The notes: generated by a model from the letters alone, not told the origin. Counted from the first letter of the stretch, positions 8,185 through 15,661 are shown. The stretch is DNA of 42,869 nucleotides from CAZNKU01 sp964573775 (GCA_964573775.1 CAZNKU010000009.1:1-42869); one strand, 5' to 3'. Numbers and translations: made by a program.

Positions 8185-8345
8185 AAAAAAACGCAGTGAC
8201 TCTGTTCCTTCAAGTTTTGCTACAAACTTATTTTACACACTAGTAGGGTATGTCGAAACAAGAGTGTACGCTTTTTATAAAGAGCGCACCCCTACTAGTG
8301 ATTTTTTTAAATTGTATAATCCTAAATACTTATAAGTTTGTAGCA
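8185..8345 (-). ncRNA. Structured leader RNA, copy A (unrecognised family)
   Basis: The predicted transcript begins at about 8344. A perfect 14-bp helix (8332-8345 with 8218-8231) closes the RNA at its very 5' end. Inside is a 32-base unpaired stretch, then a perfect 11-bp helix (8290-8300 with 8238-8248), capped by a smaller hairpin (CAC/GTG and AGCG/CGCT). The 3' end runs into a T7 stretch and the terminator at 8151-8184. Copy B at 35075-35226 has the same design with different helix sequences. I do not recognise T-box, c-di-GMP, c-di-AMP or glycine riboswitch features. A 6S-like RNA is one alternative, given the closing helix and internal bubble. Confidence 0.65.
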
Positions 8346-8350
8346 AATAT

Positions 8351-8379
8351 ATTATATCAAATTACAAGAAAAAATACAA
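8351..8379 (-). promoter_or_regulatory. Sigma-A promoter of RNA/microprotein cassette A
   Basis: On the minus strand TTGTAT (8374-8379), a 17-base spacer and a perfect TATAAT (8351-8356) lie just before the leader helix. The segment up to about 8400 is nearly identical to that upstream of copy B, including AAAGGGTATTG ahead of the -35. Confidence 0.85.
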
Positions 8380-8498
8380 TACCCTTTTCATCAACAAATT
8401 TCTACAATATATGACAATAAAAAAAGAAAGATAAAATGTTTCCAACTTAACCATTAACTAATTTATTTCCGCTGTCCGCGAGGGTCGGCAATTCTTAA

Positions 8499-8572
8499 TT
8501 GGTAGGGTTCGGCGATTTTCGACGAACCATTTTGTATATTAGCGGTATGTCGCAAGCGCCATACCCTACCAA
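8499..8572. repeat. Palindromic element with 10-bp inverted ends
   Basis: TTGGTAGGGT (8499-8508) is perfectly inverted at ACCCTACCAA (8563-8572). The interior holds two smaller imperfect hairpins. The segment is GC-richer than its surroundings, which suggests a small non-autonomous mobile or REP-like repeat. No gene is seen in 8400-8660. Confidence 0.55.
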
Positions 8573-8662
8573 AAACCTCGAAACGATCTACAATCCCTCA
8601 CTCTACGGCGTATTTGCTAAAAGGAAAGTGTGTGTCACAGAAAAAAAGAAGAAATCCGCCGA

Positions 8663-8712
8663 AGCGGATTTCCTCCATAATTCTTCACTCTGCATTCTTC
8701 ATTCTGCATTAA
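8663..8712. repeat. MITE-like dispersed repeat, partial copy (R3)
   Basis: It matches the right half of the family (CATAATTCTTCACTCTGCATTC then TTCATTCTGCATT in sequence), as also seen at about 16665-16700 and 25370-25406. It abuts the groL terminator. Confidence 0.65.
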
Positions 8713-8739
8713 AAAAAAGACCTCTTTTGAGGTCTTTTT
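8711..8739 (-). terminator. Intrinsic terminator after groL
   Basis: AAAAGACCTC (8715-8724) pairs with GAGGTCTTTT (8729-8738) around a TTTT loop. A and T runs on both sides make it usable in either direction; on the minus strand it ends groESL. Confidence 0.88.
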
Positions 8740-8743
8740 GATT

Positions 8744-10375
8744 TTAGTACATGCCGCCCATGCCGCCGCCCATACCAGGGTTCATAGCAGGAGCTTCAGG
8801 AGCAGGTTTATCTGCAACAAGGCTTTCTGTTGTAAGCACCATAGATGCTACTGAAGCCGCATTCTGCAACGCACTTCTTGTAACCTTAGTTGGGTCTACA
8901 ATACCTGCTTCAATCATATTCTGATATTTTTCTTCATAAGCGTTAAAGCCTGTGCCAACTTCACTTTCCTTAATTTTAGCTACAATAACAGAGCCCTCTA
9001 AACCTGCATTTGCAGCAATTTGTTTAACAGGTTCTTCCAAAGCCTTAAGAACAATAAGCATACCTGTTTTTTCGTCGCCGTTTGCTTTTTCAATAATAGC
9101 CTCTACTGCAGGGATAGCATTTACAAATGCTGTACCGCCACCTGCAACAACGCCTTCTTCAACTGCAGCCTTTGTAGCAGCCAAAGCGTCTTCGATACGA
9201 AGCTTCTTTTCCTTCATTTCAGTTTCTGTTGCGGCACCAACCTTAATAACTGCAACACCGCCTGAAAGCTTAGCAAGTCTTTCCTGCAATTTTTCTCTGT
9301 CGAATTCAGAGGTGCTTGCTTCATATTCTGCTTTAATTGAAGCAACTCTTGCTTTAATAGCATCCTTATCGCCTGCACCGTCAACGATGATAGTGTTTTC
9401 CTTACCTACAACTACCTGTCTTGCACGGCCAAGCTGAGTAAGCTGTGTTTCCTTAAGGTCAAGAGCCAATTCTTCAGAAATAACTTCACCGCCTGTAAGG
9501 ATAGCAATATCCTGAAGCATAGCCTTTCTTCTGTCACCAAAGCCGGGAGCCTTAACAGCAACTGCTGTAAATGTACCACGAAGCTTGTTAACAACCAATG
9601 TAGCCAACGCTTCGCCCTCAATATCTTCAGAGATAATAAGCAGCTTTTTACCCTGCTGAACAATCTGTTCCAAAATTGGAAGAATGTCCTGAATGTTTGT
9701 AATTTTCTTGTCTGTTATAAGAATGTATGGGTCATCAAGTACAGCTTCCATCTTTTCAGTATCAGTAGCCATGTAAGGTGAAATGTAACCTCTGTCAAAC
9801 TGCATACCTTCAACAACCTCGCTGTATGTTTCAGCTGTTTTGCCTTCTTCTAATGTGATAACACCGTCGCTTGAAACCTTTTCCATAGCGTCTGCAATAA
9901 GGTTACCTACAAATTCGTCAGCGGCAGAAACAGATGCAACCTGTGCAATATCCTTTTTACCGTCAACCTTTTTGCTGTTAGCCTTAATAGCTTCAACAGC
10001 AGCTTCAACTGCCTTTGCAATACCCTTTTTAACAACCATAGGGTTTGCGCCAGCGGCTACGTTTTTAAGACCTTCACGAACCAAAGCCTGTGCTAAAAGT
10101 GTAGCTGTTGTTGTACCGTCACCTGCAACGTCGTTTGTCTTTGTTGCAACTTCCTTTACAAGCTGTGCACCCATGTTTTCAAATGGGTCTTCAAGTTCAA
10201 TTTCCTTTGCGATAGTAACACCGTCGTTAGTAATAAGCGGTGCACCGAATTTTTTATCCAAAACCACGTTTCTGCCCTTAGGACCAAGTGTGATTTTTAC
10301 AGTGTCAGCAAGCTGGTTAACACCGCGTTCCAAAGCCTTTCTGGCTTCTTCTCCGTACAAAATTTCCTTTGCCAT
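8744..10375 (-). CDS. groL: Chaperonin GroEL (60 kDa)
   Basis: GroEL forms the double-ring folding chamber capped by GroES in the cytoplasm. The 543-residue protein carries the classic GDGTTTATLLAQ ATP site (about residues 85-96), the apical-domain segment KLLIISEDIEGEAL, the signature AVEEGVVAGGGTAF (about residues 404-417), and a C-terminal Gly/Met tail ending GMGGMY. Length is standard. AGGT lies before the ATG and groS ends 16 bases upstream in the same operon. Expression should follow the CIRCE operator at 10699-10725. Confidence 0.99.
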   Translation of the reverse strand: MAKEILYGEEARKALERGVNQLADTVKITLGPKGRNVVLDKKFGAPLITNDGVTIAKEIELEDPFENMGAQLVKEVATKTNDVAGDGTTTATLLAQALVREGLKNVAAGANPMVVKKGIAKAVEAAVEAIKANSKKVDGKKDIAQVASVSAADEFVGNLIADAMEKVSSDGVITLEEGKTAETYSEVVEGMQFDRGYISPYMATDTEKMEAVLDDPYILITDKKITNIQDILPILEQIVQQGKKLLIISEDIEGEALATLVVNKLRGTFTAVAVKAPGFGDRRKAMLQDIAILTGGEVISEELALDLKETQLTQLGRARQVVVGKENTIIVDGAGDKDAIKARVASIKAEYEASTSEFDREKLQERLAKLSGGVAVIKVGAATETEMKEKKLRIEDALAATKAAVEEGVVAGGGTAFVNAIPAVEAIIEKANGDEKTGMLIVLKALEEPVKQIAANAGLEGSVIVAKIKESEVGTGFNAYEEKYQNMIEAGIVDPTKVTRSALQNAASVASMVLTTESLVADKPAPEAPAMNPGMGGGMGGMY

Positions 10376-10391
10376 TTTAATTTACCTCCAA

Positions 10392-10676
10392 TTATTCAAC
10401 AATTGCCAAAATGTCCTTCTGGCTTAGAATGATGTATTCGTTTCCGTCAATTTTAACTTCTGTGCCTGCATATTTGCTCATAAGCACCTTGTCGCCAACT
10501 TTAACTTCCATAGGGATAGTCTTGCCGTCTTCAACAGCCCCCGGGCCTATTGCCAAAACTTCTGCCATCTGTGGCTTTTCCTTTGCAGTACCTGCAAGGA
10601 TAATGCCTCCCTTTGTTGTTTCTTCACTTTCGAGCATTTTTATAACTACTCTGTCACCTAATGGTTTAATGTTCAT
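10392..10676 (-). CDS. groS: Co-chaperonin GroES (10 kDa)
   Basis: GroES caps the GroEL ring. The 94 residues begin MNIKPLGDRVVIKMLESEE; the mobile loop is ESEETTKGGIILAGTAKEKPQ (read in two pieces, about residues 16-36), followed by VGDKVLMSKYAGTEVKIDG. Length is typical. An AGGAGAG site precedes the ATG. It is the first gene of groESL, directly behind a perfect CIRCE operator and a sigma-A promoter. Confidence 0.99.
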   Translation of the reverse strand: MNIKPLGDRVVIKMLESEETTKGGIILAGTAKEKPQMAEVLAIGPGAVEDGKTIPMEVKVGDKVLMSKYAGTEVKIDGNEYIILSQKDILAIVE

Positions 10677-10698
10677 TCTGTGTCTCTCCTTTCAATTA

Positions 10699-10725
10699 TT
10701 AGCACTCTAAGTCGCCGAGTGCTAA
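10699..10725 (-). promoter_or_regulatory. CIRCE operator (HrcA binding site)
   Basis: TTAGCACTC, 9 bases, GAGTGCTAA: an exact match to the CIRCE consensus. It lies between the promoter and groS, where HrcA would repress groESL until heat stress. hrcA is not in the window. Confidence 0.98.
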
Positions 10726-10737
10726 AACCATGGTTAT

Positions 10738-10766
10738 ATAATATCACACTAATAATTTAAATGCAA
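10738..10766 (-). promoter_or_regulatory. Sigma-A promoter of groESL
   Basis: On the minus strand TTGCAT (10761-10766), 17 bases and TATTAT (10738-10743) place the start of transcription just before the CIRCE operator. Confidence 0.8.
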
Positions 10767-10792
10767 TACCTTTTTTGTAAATAATATGTTAA

Positions 10793-11269
10793 TTATCTAA
10801 TCTTTTCCAAAAGGCATACCGCATAGGAAGAAATTCCCTCGCCTCTGCCCTCAAAGCCAAGCTTTTCTGTTGTGGTAGCCTTTACACTTACGTTTTCCAC
10901 ATCTGTTTCCAAAGCGTCTGCAATGTTTTTTCTCATTAAATTTATATAGGGTGCAAGCTTTGGCGCCTGTGCCACAACAATGCTGTCTATGTTAATTATA
11001 GCATAATTTTCCTTTTTTAATACCTCATTTACCTTTTTAAGTAAAAGTATGCTTGAAATATCTTTGAATTCTGCAGAGCTGTCGGGGAAAAGCTTTCCGA
11101 TGTCGCCTTTTGAAAGTGCACCCAGTATTGAGTCCATTACAGCGTGCACTAAAACGTCTGCGTCAGAATGTCCAAGCAAGCCTTTTTCATATGGTATTTC
11201 TACACCGCCAAGTATAAGCTTTCTGCCTTCTGTAAGCCTGTGTACGTCGTAGCCGTTACCTATTCTCAT
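10793..11269 (-). CDS. ispF: 2-C-methyl-D-erythritol 2,4-cyclodiphosphate synthase
   Basis: IspF makes the cyclic diphosphate intermediate of the MEP (non-mevalonate) isoprenoid pathway. The 158-residue protein has the metal-binding GYDVHRL (Asp8, His10), LGHSDADVLVHAVMDSILGA with the third metal ligand, and FPDSSAEFKD. The C-terminal part has KATTTEKLGFEGRGEGIS. Length matches the trimeric enzyme. The ATG is preceded by AAAGGAG. It follows ispD on the same strand, separated by a repeat insertion. Confidence 0.98.
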   Translation of the reverse strand: MRIGNGYDVHRLTEGRKLILGGVEIPYEKGLLGHSDADVLVHAVMDSILGALSKGDIGKLFPDSSAEFKDISSILLLKKVNEVLKKENYAIINIDSIVVAQAPKLAPYINLMRKNIADALETDVENVSVKATTTEKLGFEGRGEGISSYAVCLLEKIR

Positions 11270-11314
11270 ATGTTGGTCTCCTTTTTTGTAAATGATTATT
11301 AATTGTATTAAAAA

Positions 11315-11440
11315 ACAATCCTCCCGTCACGCTAATGCGTGCCACCCTCCTTTACACAAGGAGGGCTTATAAGGCTCCCATGAAAGGCTCCCCTGTGTAA
11401 GGGGAGCGAAGTGACTGAGGGGTTGCAAAATTGTCAGTGC
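11315..11440. repeat. Palindromic intergenic repeat between ispF and ispD
   Basis: It contains nested inverted repeats: CCCTCCTT/AAGGAGGG (about 11346-11367), GGCTCCCCT/AGGGGAGC (about 11388-11407), and outer ends CCCGTCAC/GTGACTGAGG. It is GC-richer than its flanks and has no gene. It looks like a small mobile repeat that splits the two isp genes. Confidence 0.6.
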
Positions 11441-11458
11441 TTACCCAAGCGGAATGTG

Positions 11459-12157
11459 TTATTGTTTTTGAGAGAGTATTGATGACACAAGGTCAATATC
11501 CTCCTGCATAGTTACTTTTATGTTTGTGCGGTCGCCCTCTACCATAGCCACCTTTACGCCTATGCTTTCCAAAAGCATACAGTCATCTGTTGCACCCTCT
11601 GTATTGCCTTCGGTGTAGGCTTTAATTAAAAGCTCTTTTTCAAAAACCTGAGGTGTCTGTATTGCCCACAAGCCCTCTCGGTTTACTGTGTCGGTTATAA
11701 TACCATTTTCGTCAACTCTTTTTAGTGTATCTGTTACAGGGCAACCAAGTGCCGCCGCACCTGTTTCCATAGCCTTTTTAACTGTGGCTTCAATATGTAC
11801 AGGTTTTATGCAGGGGCGTACACCGTCGTGAATTGCCACAATTTCACCCTTTGCTAAGTTAAGACCGTTTCTTACGGAATCTGTACGTGTTGCACCGCCC
11901 TTTACAATTTCCGTAACCTTGGATATGTTAAAAGCCTTTGCAATATCCCACATTATAAGAATGTCCTCTTCCTTAGTGACAATAATAATTTCGTCAATTA
12001 TATCCGTATTTTCAAAAGCATTAAGAGTATGTGCAATAACAGGCATATCGTTAATTTCCACAAGCTGTTTTCTTTTTGATATTTTCATTCTTGTTCCGCT
12101 TCCTGCCGCAACAATAATTGCGGATACAGTTTGCCTTTTCTTTGAAAAATTAAACAA
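11459..12157 (-). CDS. ispD: 2-C-methyl-D-erythritol 4-phosphate cytidylyltransferase
   Basis: IspD couples CTP to MEP in the isoprenoid pathway. Key motifs are SAIIVAAGSGTRMKISKRKQ (nucleotide-binding, near the N-terminus), IAIHDGVRPC written as VAIHDGVRPC, AALGCPVTDTLKRV, and TPQVFEKELL. I choose the TTG at 12157 (232 aa): a GAGGTG site lies 7-9 bases upstream, while the longer ATG at 12208 has no ribosome site and lies only about 12 bases from the -10 element. The extra N-terminal residues of the longer form are not family-like. Confidence 0.96.
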   Translation of the reverse strand: MFNFSKKRQTVSAIIVAAGSGTRMKISKRKQLVEINDMPVIAHTLNAFENTDIIDEIIIVTKEEDILIMWDIAKAFNISKVTEIVKGGATRTDSVRNGLNLAKGEIVAIHDGVRPCIKPVHIEATVKKAMETGAAALGCPVTDTLKRVDENGIITDTVNREGLWAIQTPQVFEKELLIKAYTEGNTEGATDDCMLLESIGVKVAMVEGDRTNIKVTMQEDIDLVSSILSQKQ

Positions 12158-12219
12158 GCTTTTCACCTCTTTTAAAAAACTGTTAATACACTGAAAGGTG
12201 CAATTCATTAAGTTAACTC

Positions 12220-12248
12220 ATTTTACCATATTTTAAATAAAGTAGCAA
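12220..12248 (-). promoter_or_regulatory. Sigma-A promoter of ispD
   Basis: On the minus strand TTGCTA (12243-12248), 17 bases and TAAAAT (12220-12225). Its position supports the shorter TTG start of ispD. Confidence 0.7.
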
Positions 12249-12296
12249 TACATATTTTAATTTGTTAAACCCAAAATAAAACAGAGGTGATTTATT

Positions 12297-12803
12297 TTGG
12301 CAATATCATTTATCCGAACGGTAATTTTATATTTATTGGTAATAACAGGTTTAAGAATTATGGGCAAAAGGCAGATAGGGGAAATGCAACCCTCAGAACT
12401 TGTTGTGGCAATTATGATATCCGACCTTGCCACCATACCTATGCAGGATGTGGGGATACCTCTTATGTCGGGAATTATACCTATATTTACGCTTATTGTT
12501 ATGGAAATATTATTATCTCAGCTTTCACTTAAAAACAAAAAATTTCGCAGATTAATGACGGGCAAGCCAAATGTAGTTATTCACAACGGCAAGATTTTAA
12601 AAAACGAAATGAAGAAAATCCGCTTTAATATGGACGACCTAAACGAGCAACTGCGTATTCAGGGTTATACGGGAATCAGTGACATTAATTTCGCAATTTT
12701 AGAAACCAACGGACAATTAAGCATTATACCAAAGCCCAAAAAAAGCCAGGCAACTGTGGAGGATGTTGAAAATATTACGGATAACAAGGGGAAAAAGAAA
12801 TGA
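12297..12803 (+). CDS. DUF421 / YetF-like membrane protein
   Basis: This 168-residue protein has two or three N-terminal membrane segments (about residues 5-20, 36-52 and 56-76) and a cytoplasmic C-terminal domain ending in a Lys-rich tail. The motif GKRQIGEMQPSELVVAIMIS is the DUF421 signature. The start is TTG with GAGGTG upstream. Relatives such as YetF/YrbG are spore or envelope membrane proteins of unclear function. It overlaps the DUF4363 gene by 4 bases; these two families are usually adjacent in Clostridia and probably act together. Confidence 0.92.
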   Translation: MAISFIRTVILYLLVITGLRIMGKRQIGEMQPSELVVAIMISDLATIPMQDVGIPLMSGIIPIFTLIVMEILLSQLSLKNKKFRRLMTGKPNVVIHNGKILKNEMKKIRFNMDDLNEQLRIQGYTGISDINFAILETNGQLSIIPKPKKSQATVEDVENITDNKGKKK

Positions 12804-13180
12804 AATCGGTAATATGTGCATTGTTAATATTCATATTTATAATTGTAACCGGTGTTTCGTCAATTATTTATGTAAATAAGTGTATTGATGAAATGTTGCA
12901 GTTTGTTTACAAAAATGAAAGTTATTTTTCAAATTCAATGTGGGAGGAGGCGGAAAAGGAAATAATAAAAATTGAGGAATTATGGGCGAAAAAACGTCCT
13001 GTTCTGTCGGCTTTTTTAAACCATACAATAACAGACGAGGTTGACACAGCCGTTGCAAAACTGAAAAATGCAGTAAAAATGCGTAGAAATGATGACTTTT
13101 ATTATGAATGTGATAACTTAAAGCTTGTGCTTTTAAACATCAGGGAACAGCAGAAAATAAGCATCGAAAACATATTTTGA
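12800..13180 (+). CDS. DUF4363 family membrane-anchored protein
   Basis: This 126-residue protein has one N-terminal hydrophobic helix (about residues 4-25, IFIFIIVTGVSSIIYV) and a mostly helical extracytoplasmic domain containing EEAEKEIIKIEELWAKKRPVL. The helix-Trp-helix layout and position after a DUF421 gene fit DUF4363. The ATG overlaps the stop of the preceding gene, so the two are translationally coupled. Function is unknown; a role with the YetF-like partner at the membrane is inferred from context. Confidence 0.85.
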   Translation: MKSVICALLIFIFIIVTGVSSIIYVNKCIDEMLQFVYKNESYFSNSMWEEAEKEIIKIEELWAKKRPVLSAFLNHTITDEVDTAVAKLKNAVKMRRNDDFYYECDNLKLVLLNIREQQKISIENIF

Positions 13181-13225
13181 GTTTGTAAACATTGTGTAAA
13201 TTTCAAACGAATTGTTACAAAACTA

Positions 13226-13254
13226 TTGCAATTTTGAAAAAAATGTAATATAAT
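13226..13254 (+). promoter_or_regulatory. Sigma-A promoter of the M23 hydrolase gene
   Basis: TTGCAA (13226-13231), 17 bases and a perfect TATAAT (13249-13254). Confidence 0.75.
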
Positions 13255-13260
13255 TGTTAT

Positions 13261-13345
13261 GTCCTGAATTATATTCAGCCGAAGGAGTGTAACCATACTT
13301 TGCCTTAAACAGCGCAATTTTGGTATCTTTCGGTAAACTTTGAGG
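13261..13345 (+). other. Leader with possible secondary structure before the M23 gene
   Basis: About 85 transcribed bases precede the ribosome site. CCGAAAG/CTTTCGG-type complementarity (CCGAAG near 13280 with CTTTCGG near 13329) and an inner TTGC/GCAA pair could fold. I compared it by eye with c-di-AMP and c-di-GMP riboswitch signatures and did not find their conserved cores. It may be ordinary leader. Confidence 0.3.
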
Positions 13346-13352
13346 TGATAAA

Positions 13353-14930
13353 TTGAAGTATAGTTTAAAAACAGGGCGTTTGAAATTTGAGTCGGCGGAT
13401 TTTAAAATTACCAAATCCCGCGCTCAAAAGACAAGAAGAAAGGTTAAAATGCCTTTACTTCGGATAGAACGTCCCGTTTCAGACGAGAAAACAATTGATT
13501 CATTGAATAAGCAGTTAAGCAGGCACGTAATTACATTTGACAAAAAGAAACAATGCAGTTCAATAGTCAGACTACTGACCGGTAGAGAGCTATATATTAA
13601 ATTCAAAAGGACAATGGTACAGGCTACCGCTATTTTTATGATGCTCATACTGGTATATGGGTCTGTTGCTTCTATGAATCTTACATTTGCAAAACAGGTT
13701 ATCGCAAACGGTACACCTGTCGGCATAGTTGCAGATGTTGACGAATTTGAAAAAAAGGTAACTGAGCTTGAGGCTGAACTTGAAGTTTTATCCGAGGGTG
13801 ATTTTACCGAACAGGCAGACCTTGTTTACATTACAAGGCTTTGTCATCAGAATGATATTACCCCTGATGATGAAATTATGCAGAATATGATGGCAACTTA
13901 TGACGAAACATCTCCTGCATATGCACTTTATATTGACGGTGTTCTGGTTTGTGCAACCAAGGAACAGCAAGAACTTGCTTCTGTTCTTGAAGAGTACAAA
14001 AATGAATATGTTGTTGATATTCCCGGTGCGGTTATGGGATTTTATCAGGATGTTGAAATTAAAAATGAATATGTCCCCGTTGCTTACCTTTGTTCAAAAG
14101 AGGCTGTTTATGCCGCTATTACAAAAACAGAGGCAGAACAGATTGAATATGTTGTACAGCCTAACGATACAATGTGGGATATCGCAATGAAAAACGATAT
14201 GTCCGTTGACGAAATTATGGAGCTTAACCCTGATATGACCGACCTTATAAAGGAAGGGGATATCTTAAATCTTAATGAAACAGAACCGCTTCTTCAGGTT
14301 AAGGCAACATATACCGAAACTGTTGAAAAGCCTATACCTTATGAGGAAGAAATTGTTTATGACGACTCTATGAGAAAAGGCTTAAGACAGGTAGTTATAC
14401 AGGGTGTTGACGGCAGCAAAACAGTTACTCAGGAGGTCGTTGTTGTTAACGGCAAACAGGTTGAGGTTAATGTTTTAAGCGAAACTGTAATTTATGAAGC
14501 TGTAAAGGGTAAAGTAAAAGTAGGTACAAAAATTGTATCAGGTGTTGGTACAGGTTCCTTTACAAGACCTACCTATGGTACTATTACGGCACGTTACGGC
14601 TCCGGTGGTTCAAGATGGTCCTCCGGCAGACATACAGGCCTTGATATTGCAAATTCCAAAGGAACGTCAATTGTAGCTGCAGACGCGGGCAGAGTATCAT
14701 TTGCAGGCTGGAAGGGTAGCTACGGCTATACTGTTATAATTAACCACGGTAACGGTTACGAAACATATTACGCACATTGCAGTAAGCTTTTGGTAAGCGT
14801 TGGTGAAACAGTAAGCAGAGGTGACCTTATTGCCAGAATGGGCAGCACCGGTAACAGTACAGGTTCACACTGTCATTTTGAAATAAGATATAACGGTGTA
14901 ACAAAAAATCCGGAAAATTATCTTAGATAA
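13353..14930 (+). CDS. LysM-G5-M23 cell-wall endopeptidase, membrane anchored
   Basis: This 525-residue peptidoglycan hydrolase has a Lys/Arg-rich cytoplasmic N-terminus, one membrane helix at about 88-108, an alpha/beta stalk, a LysM domain at about 265-308 (YVVQPNDTMWDIA), a G5 domain at about 313-383, and a C-terminal M23 metallopeptidase. Zinc and catalytic residues are visible: His427 and Asp431 in HTGLDIA, His475 in YYAHCS, and His506/His508 in SHCHFE. The start is TTG with GAGGTG 5 bases upstream. All catalytic residues are present, so it should cleave peptide crosslinks. It is followed 19 bases later by a response regulator, suggesting shared control of wall metabolism. Confidence 0.95.
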   Translation: MKYSLKTGRLKFESADFKITKSRAQKTRRKVKMPLLRIERPVSDEKTIDSLNKQLSRHVITFDKKKQCSSIVRLLTGRELYIKFKRTMVQATAIFMMLILVYGSVASMNLTFAKQVIANGTPVGIVADVDEFEKKVTELEAELEVLSEGDFTEQADLVYITRLCHQNDITPDDEIMQNMMATYDETSPAYALYIDGVLVCATKEQQELASVLEEYKNEYVVDIPGAVMGFYQDVEIKNEYVPVAYLCSKEAVYAAITKTEAEQIEYVVQPNDTMWDIAMKNDMSVDEIMELNPDMTDLIKEGDILNLNETEPLLQVKATYTETVEKPIPYEEEIVYDDSMRKGLRQVVIQGVDGSKTVTQEVVVVNGKQVEVNVLSETVIYEAVKGKVKVGTKIVSGVGTGSFTRPTYGTITARYGSGGSRWSSGRHTGLDIANSKGTSIVAADAGRVSFAGWKGSYGYTVIINHGNGYETYYAHCSKLLVSVGETVSRGDLIARMGSTGNSTGSHCHFEIRYNGVTKNPENYLR

Positions 14931-14949
14931 AAGGAGTTAGAGTATTGTT

Positions 14950-15654
14950 ATGGAAAAGACAATTTTAATTGTTGATGATGAAGAACCAATAGTTGACATA
15001 CTCAGATTTAATCTTAAAAAAGAAGGATATAATGTTTTAGAAGCCTATGACGGCGAAGCGGCGTTAAATATTGCACTGGAAAAAAATCCGGACCTTATTT
15101 TGCTTGATGTAATGCTTCCTAAAATGGATGGCTTTACAGTTTGTCGTAAGCTCAGAGAACGCATATCCACACCTATTTTAATGATTACGGCACGAGAGGA
15201 AGAGGTAGACAAGGTTTTAGGGCTTGCTCTCGGTGCTGATGACTACATAACCAAGCCGTTTTCTATAAGAGAGCTTATGGCAAGGGTTCAGGCGAACTTA
15301 CGACGCGGAAGTAAGGATTTTAACTACATTAATGTTGATGCGGATAACACAAGTATGAAGCACGGTGCTCTTACTATCAACATCGATAAATATGAAGTAA
15401 GGAAGAACGATAAAATTATCGACCTTACACTCCGTGAGTTTGAGCTTTTAAAGTTTTTGTCACTGCAGCCTGAAAAGATATATTCAAGAGAAGCTTTGCT
15501 TGAAAAGGTATGGGGTTATGAATACTACGGTGATGTTCGCACAGTTGATGTTACGGTAAGACGTCTTCGTGAAAAAATTGAGGATGACCCTTCAAACCCA
15601 AAGTTTGTTGTAACAAGACGTGGTGTAGGATATTATTTTGCAAAACAGGCTTAA
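14950..15654 (+). CDS. OmpR/PhoB-family response regulator (orphan)
   Basis: The 234-residue regulator has an N-terminal receiver domain with acidic pair Asp9/Asp10, phospho-acceptor Asp53 (LLDVMLP), Thr80 and Lys102 (ITKPFS), and a C-terminal winged-helix DNA-binding domain (LTLREFELLKFL and VDVTVRRLREKIEDDPSNP). It resembles WalR/YycF, the essential cell-wall regulator of Bacillota. No histidine kinase follows; the next gene has its own promoter. The AAGGAG site is a little far from the ATG (about 12 bases). Linkage to an M23 hydrolase fits a wall-homeostasis role, but the WalR identity is inferred. Confidence 0.93.
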   Translation: MEKTILIVDDEEPIVDILRFNLKKEGYNVLEAYDGEAALNIALEKNPDLILLDVMLPKMDGFTVCRKLRERISTPILMITAREEEVDKVLGLALGADDYITKPFSIRELMARVQANLRRGSKDFNYINVDADNTSMKHGALTINIDKYEVRKNDKIIDLTLREFELLKFLSLQPEKIYSREALLEKVWGYEYYGDVRTVDVTVRRLREKIEDDPSNPKFVVTRRGVGYYFAKQA

Positions 15655-15661
15655 GTTTCTG

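Noticed and set aside
8165..8345. Leader A as a T-box or c-di-GMP riboswitch
   Set aside because: No T-box sequence, specifier loop or GEMM core is visible; the fold is a simple closing helix with an inner helix.
7995..8400. Cassette A/B as a type III toxin-antitoxin system
   Set aside because: There are no short tandem RNA repeats, and the protein is far smaller than ToxN-type toxins.
8499..8741. Open frame of 80 codons on the plus strand
   Set aside because: It is built from the palindromic element and a MITE-like repeat, with no ribosome site.
12157..12208. ATG at 12208 as the ispD start
   Set aside because: No ribosome site, only about 12 bases from the -10 element, and the added residues are not family-like; TTG at 12157 has GAGGTG.
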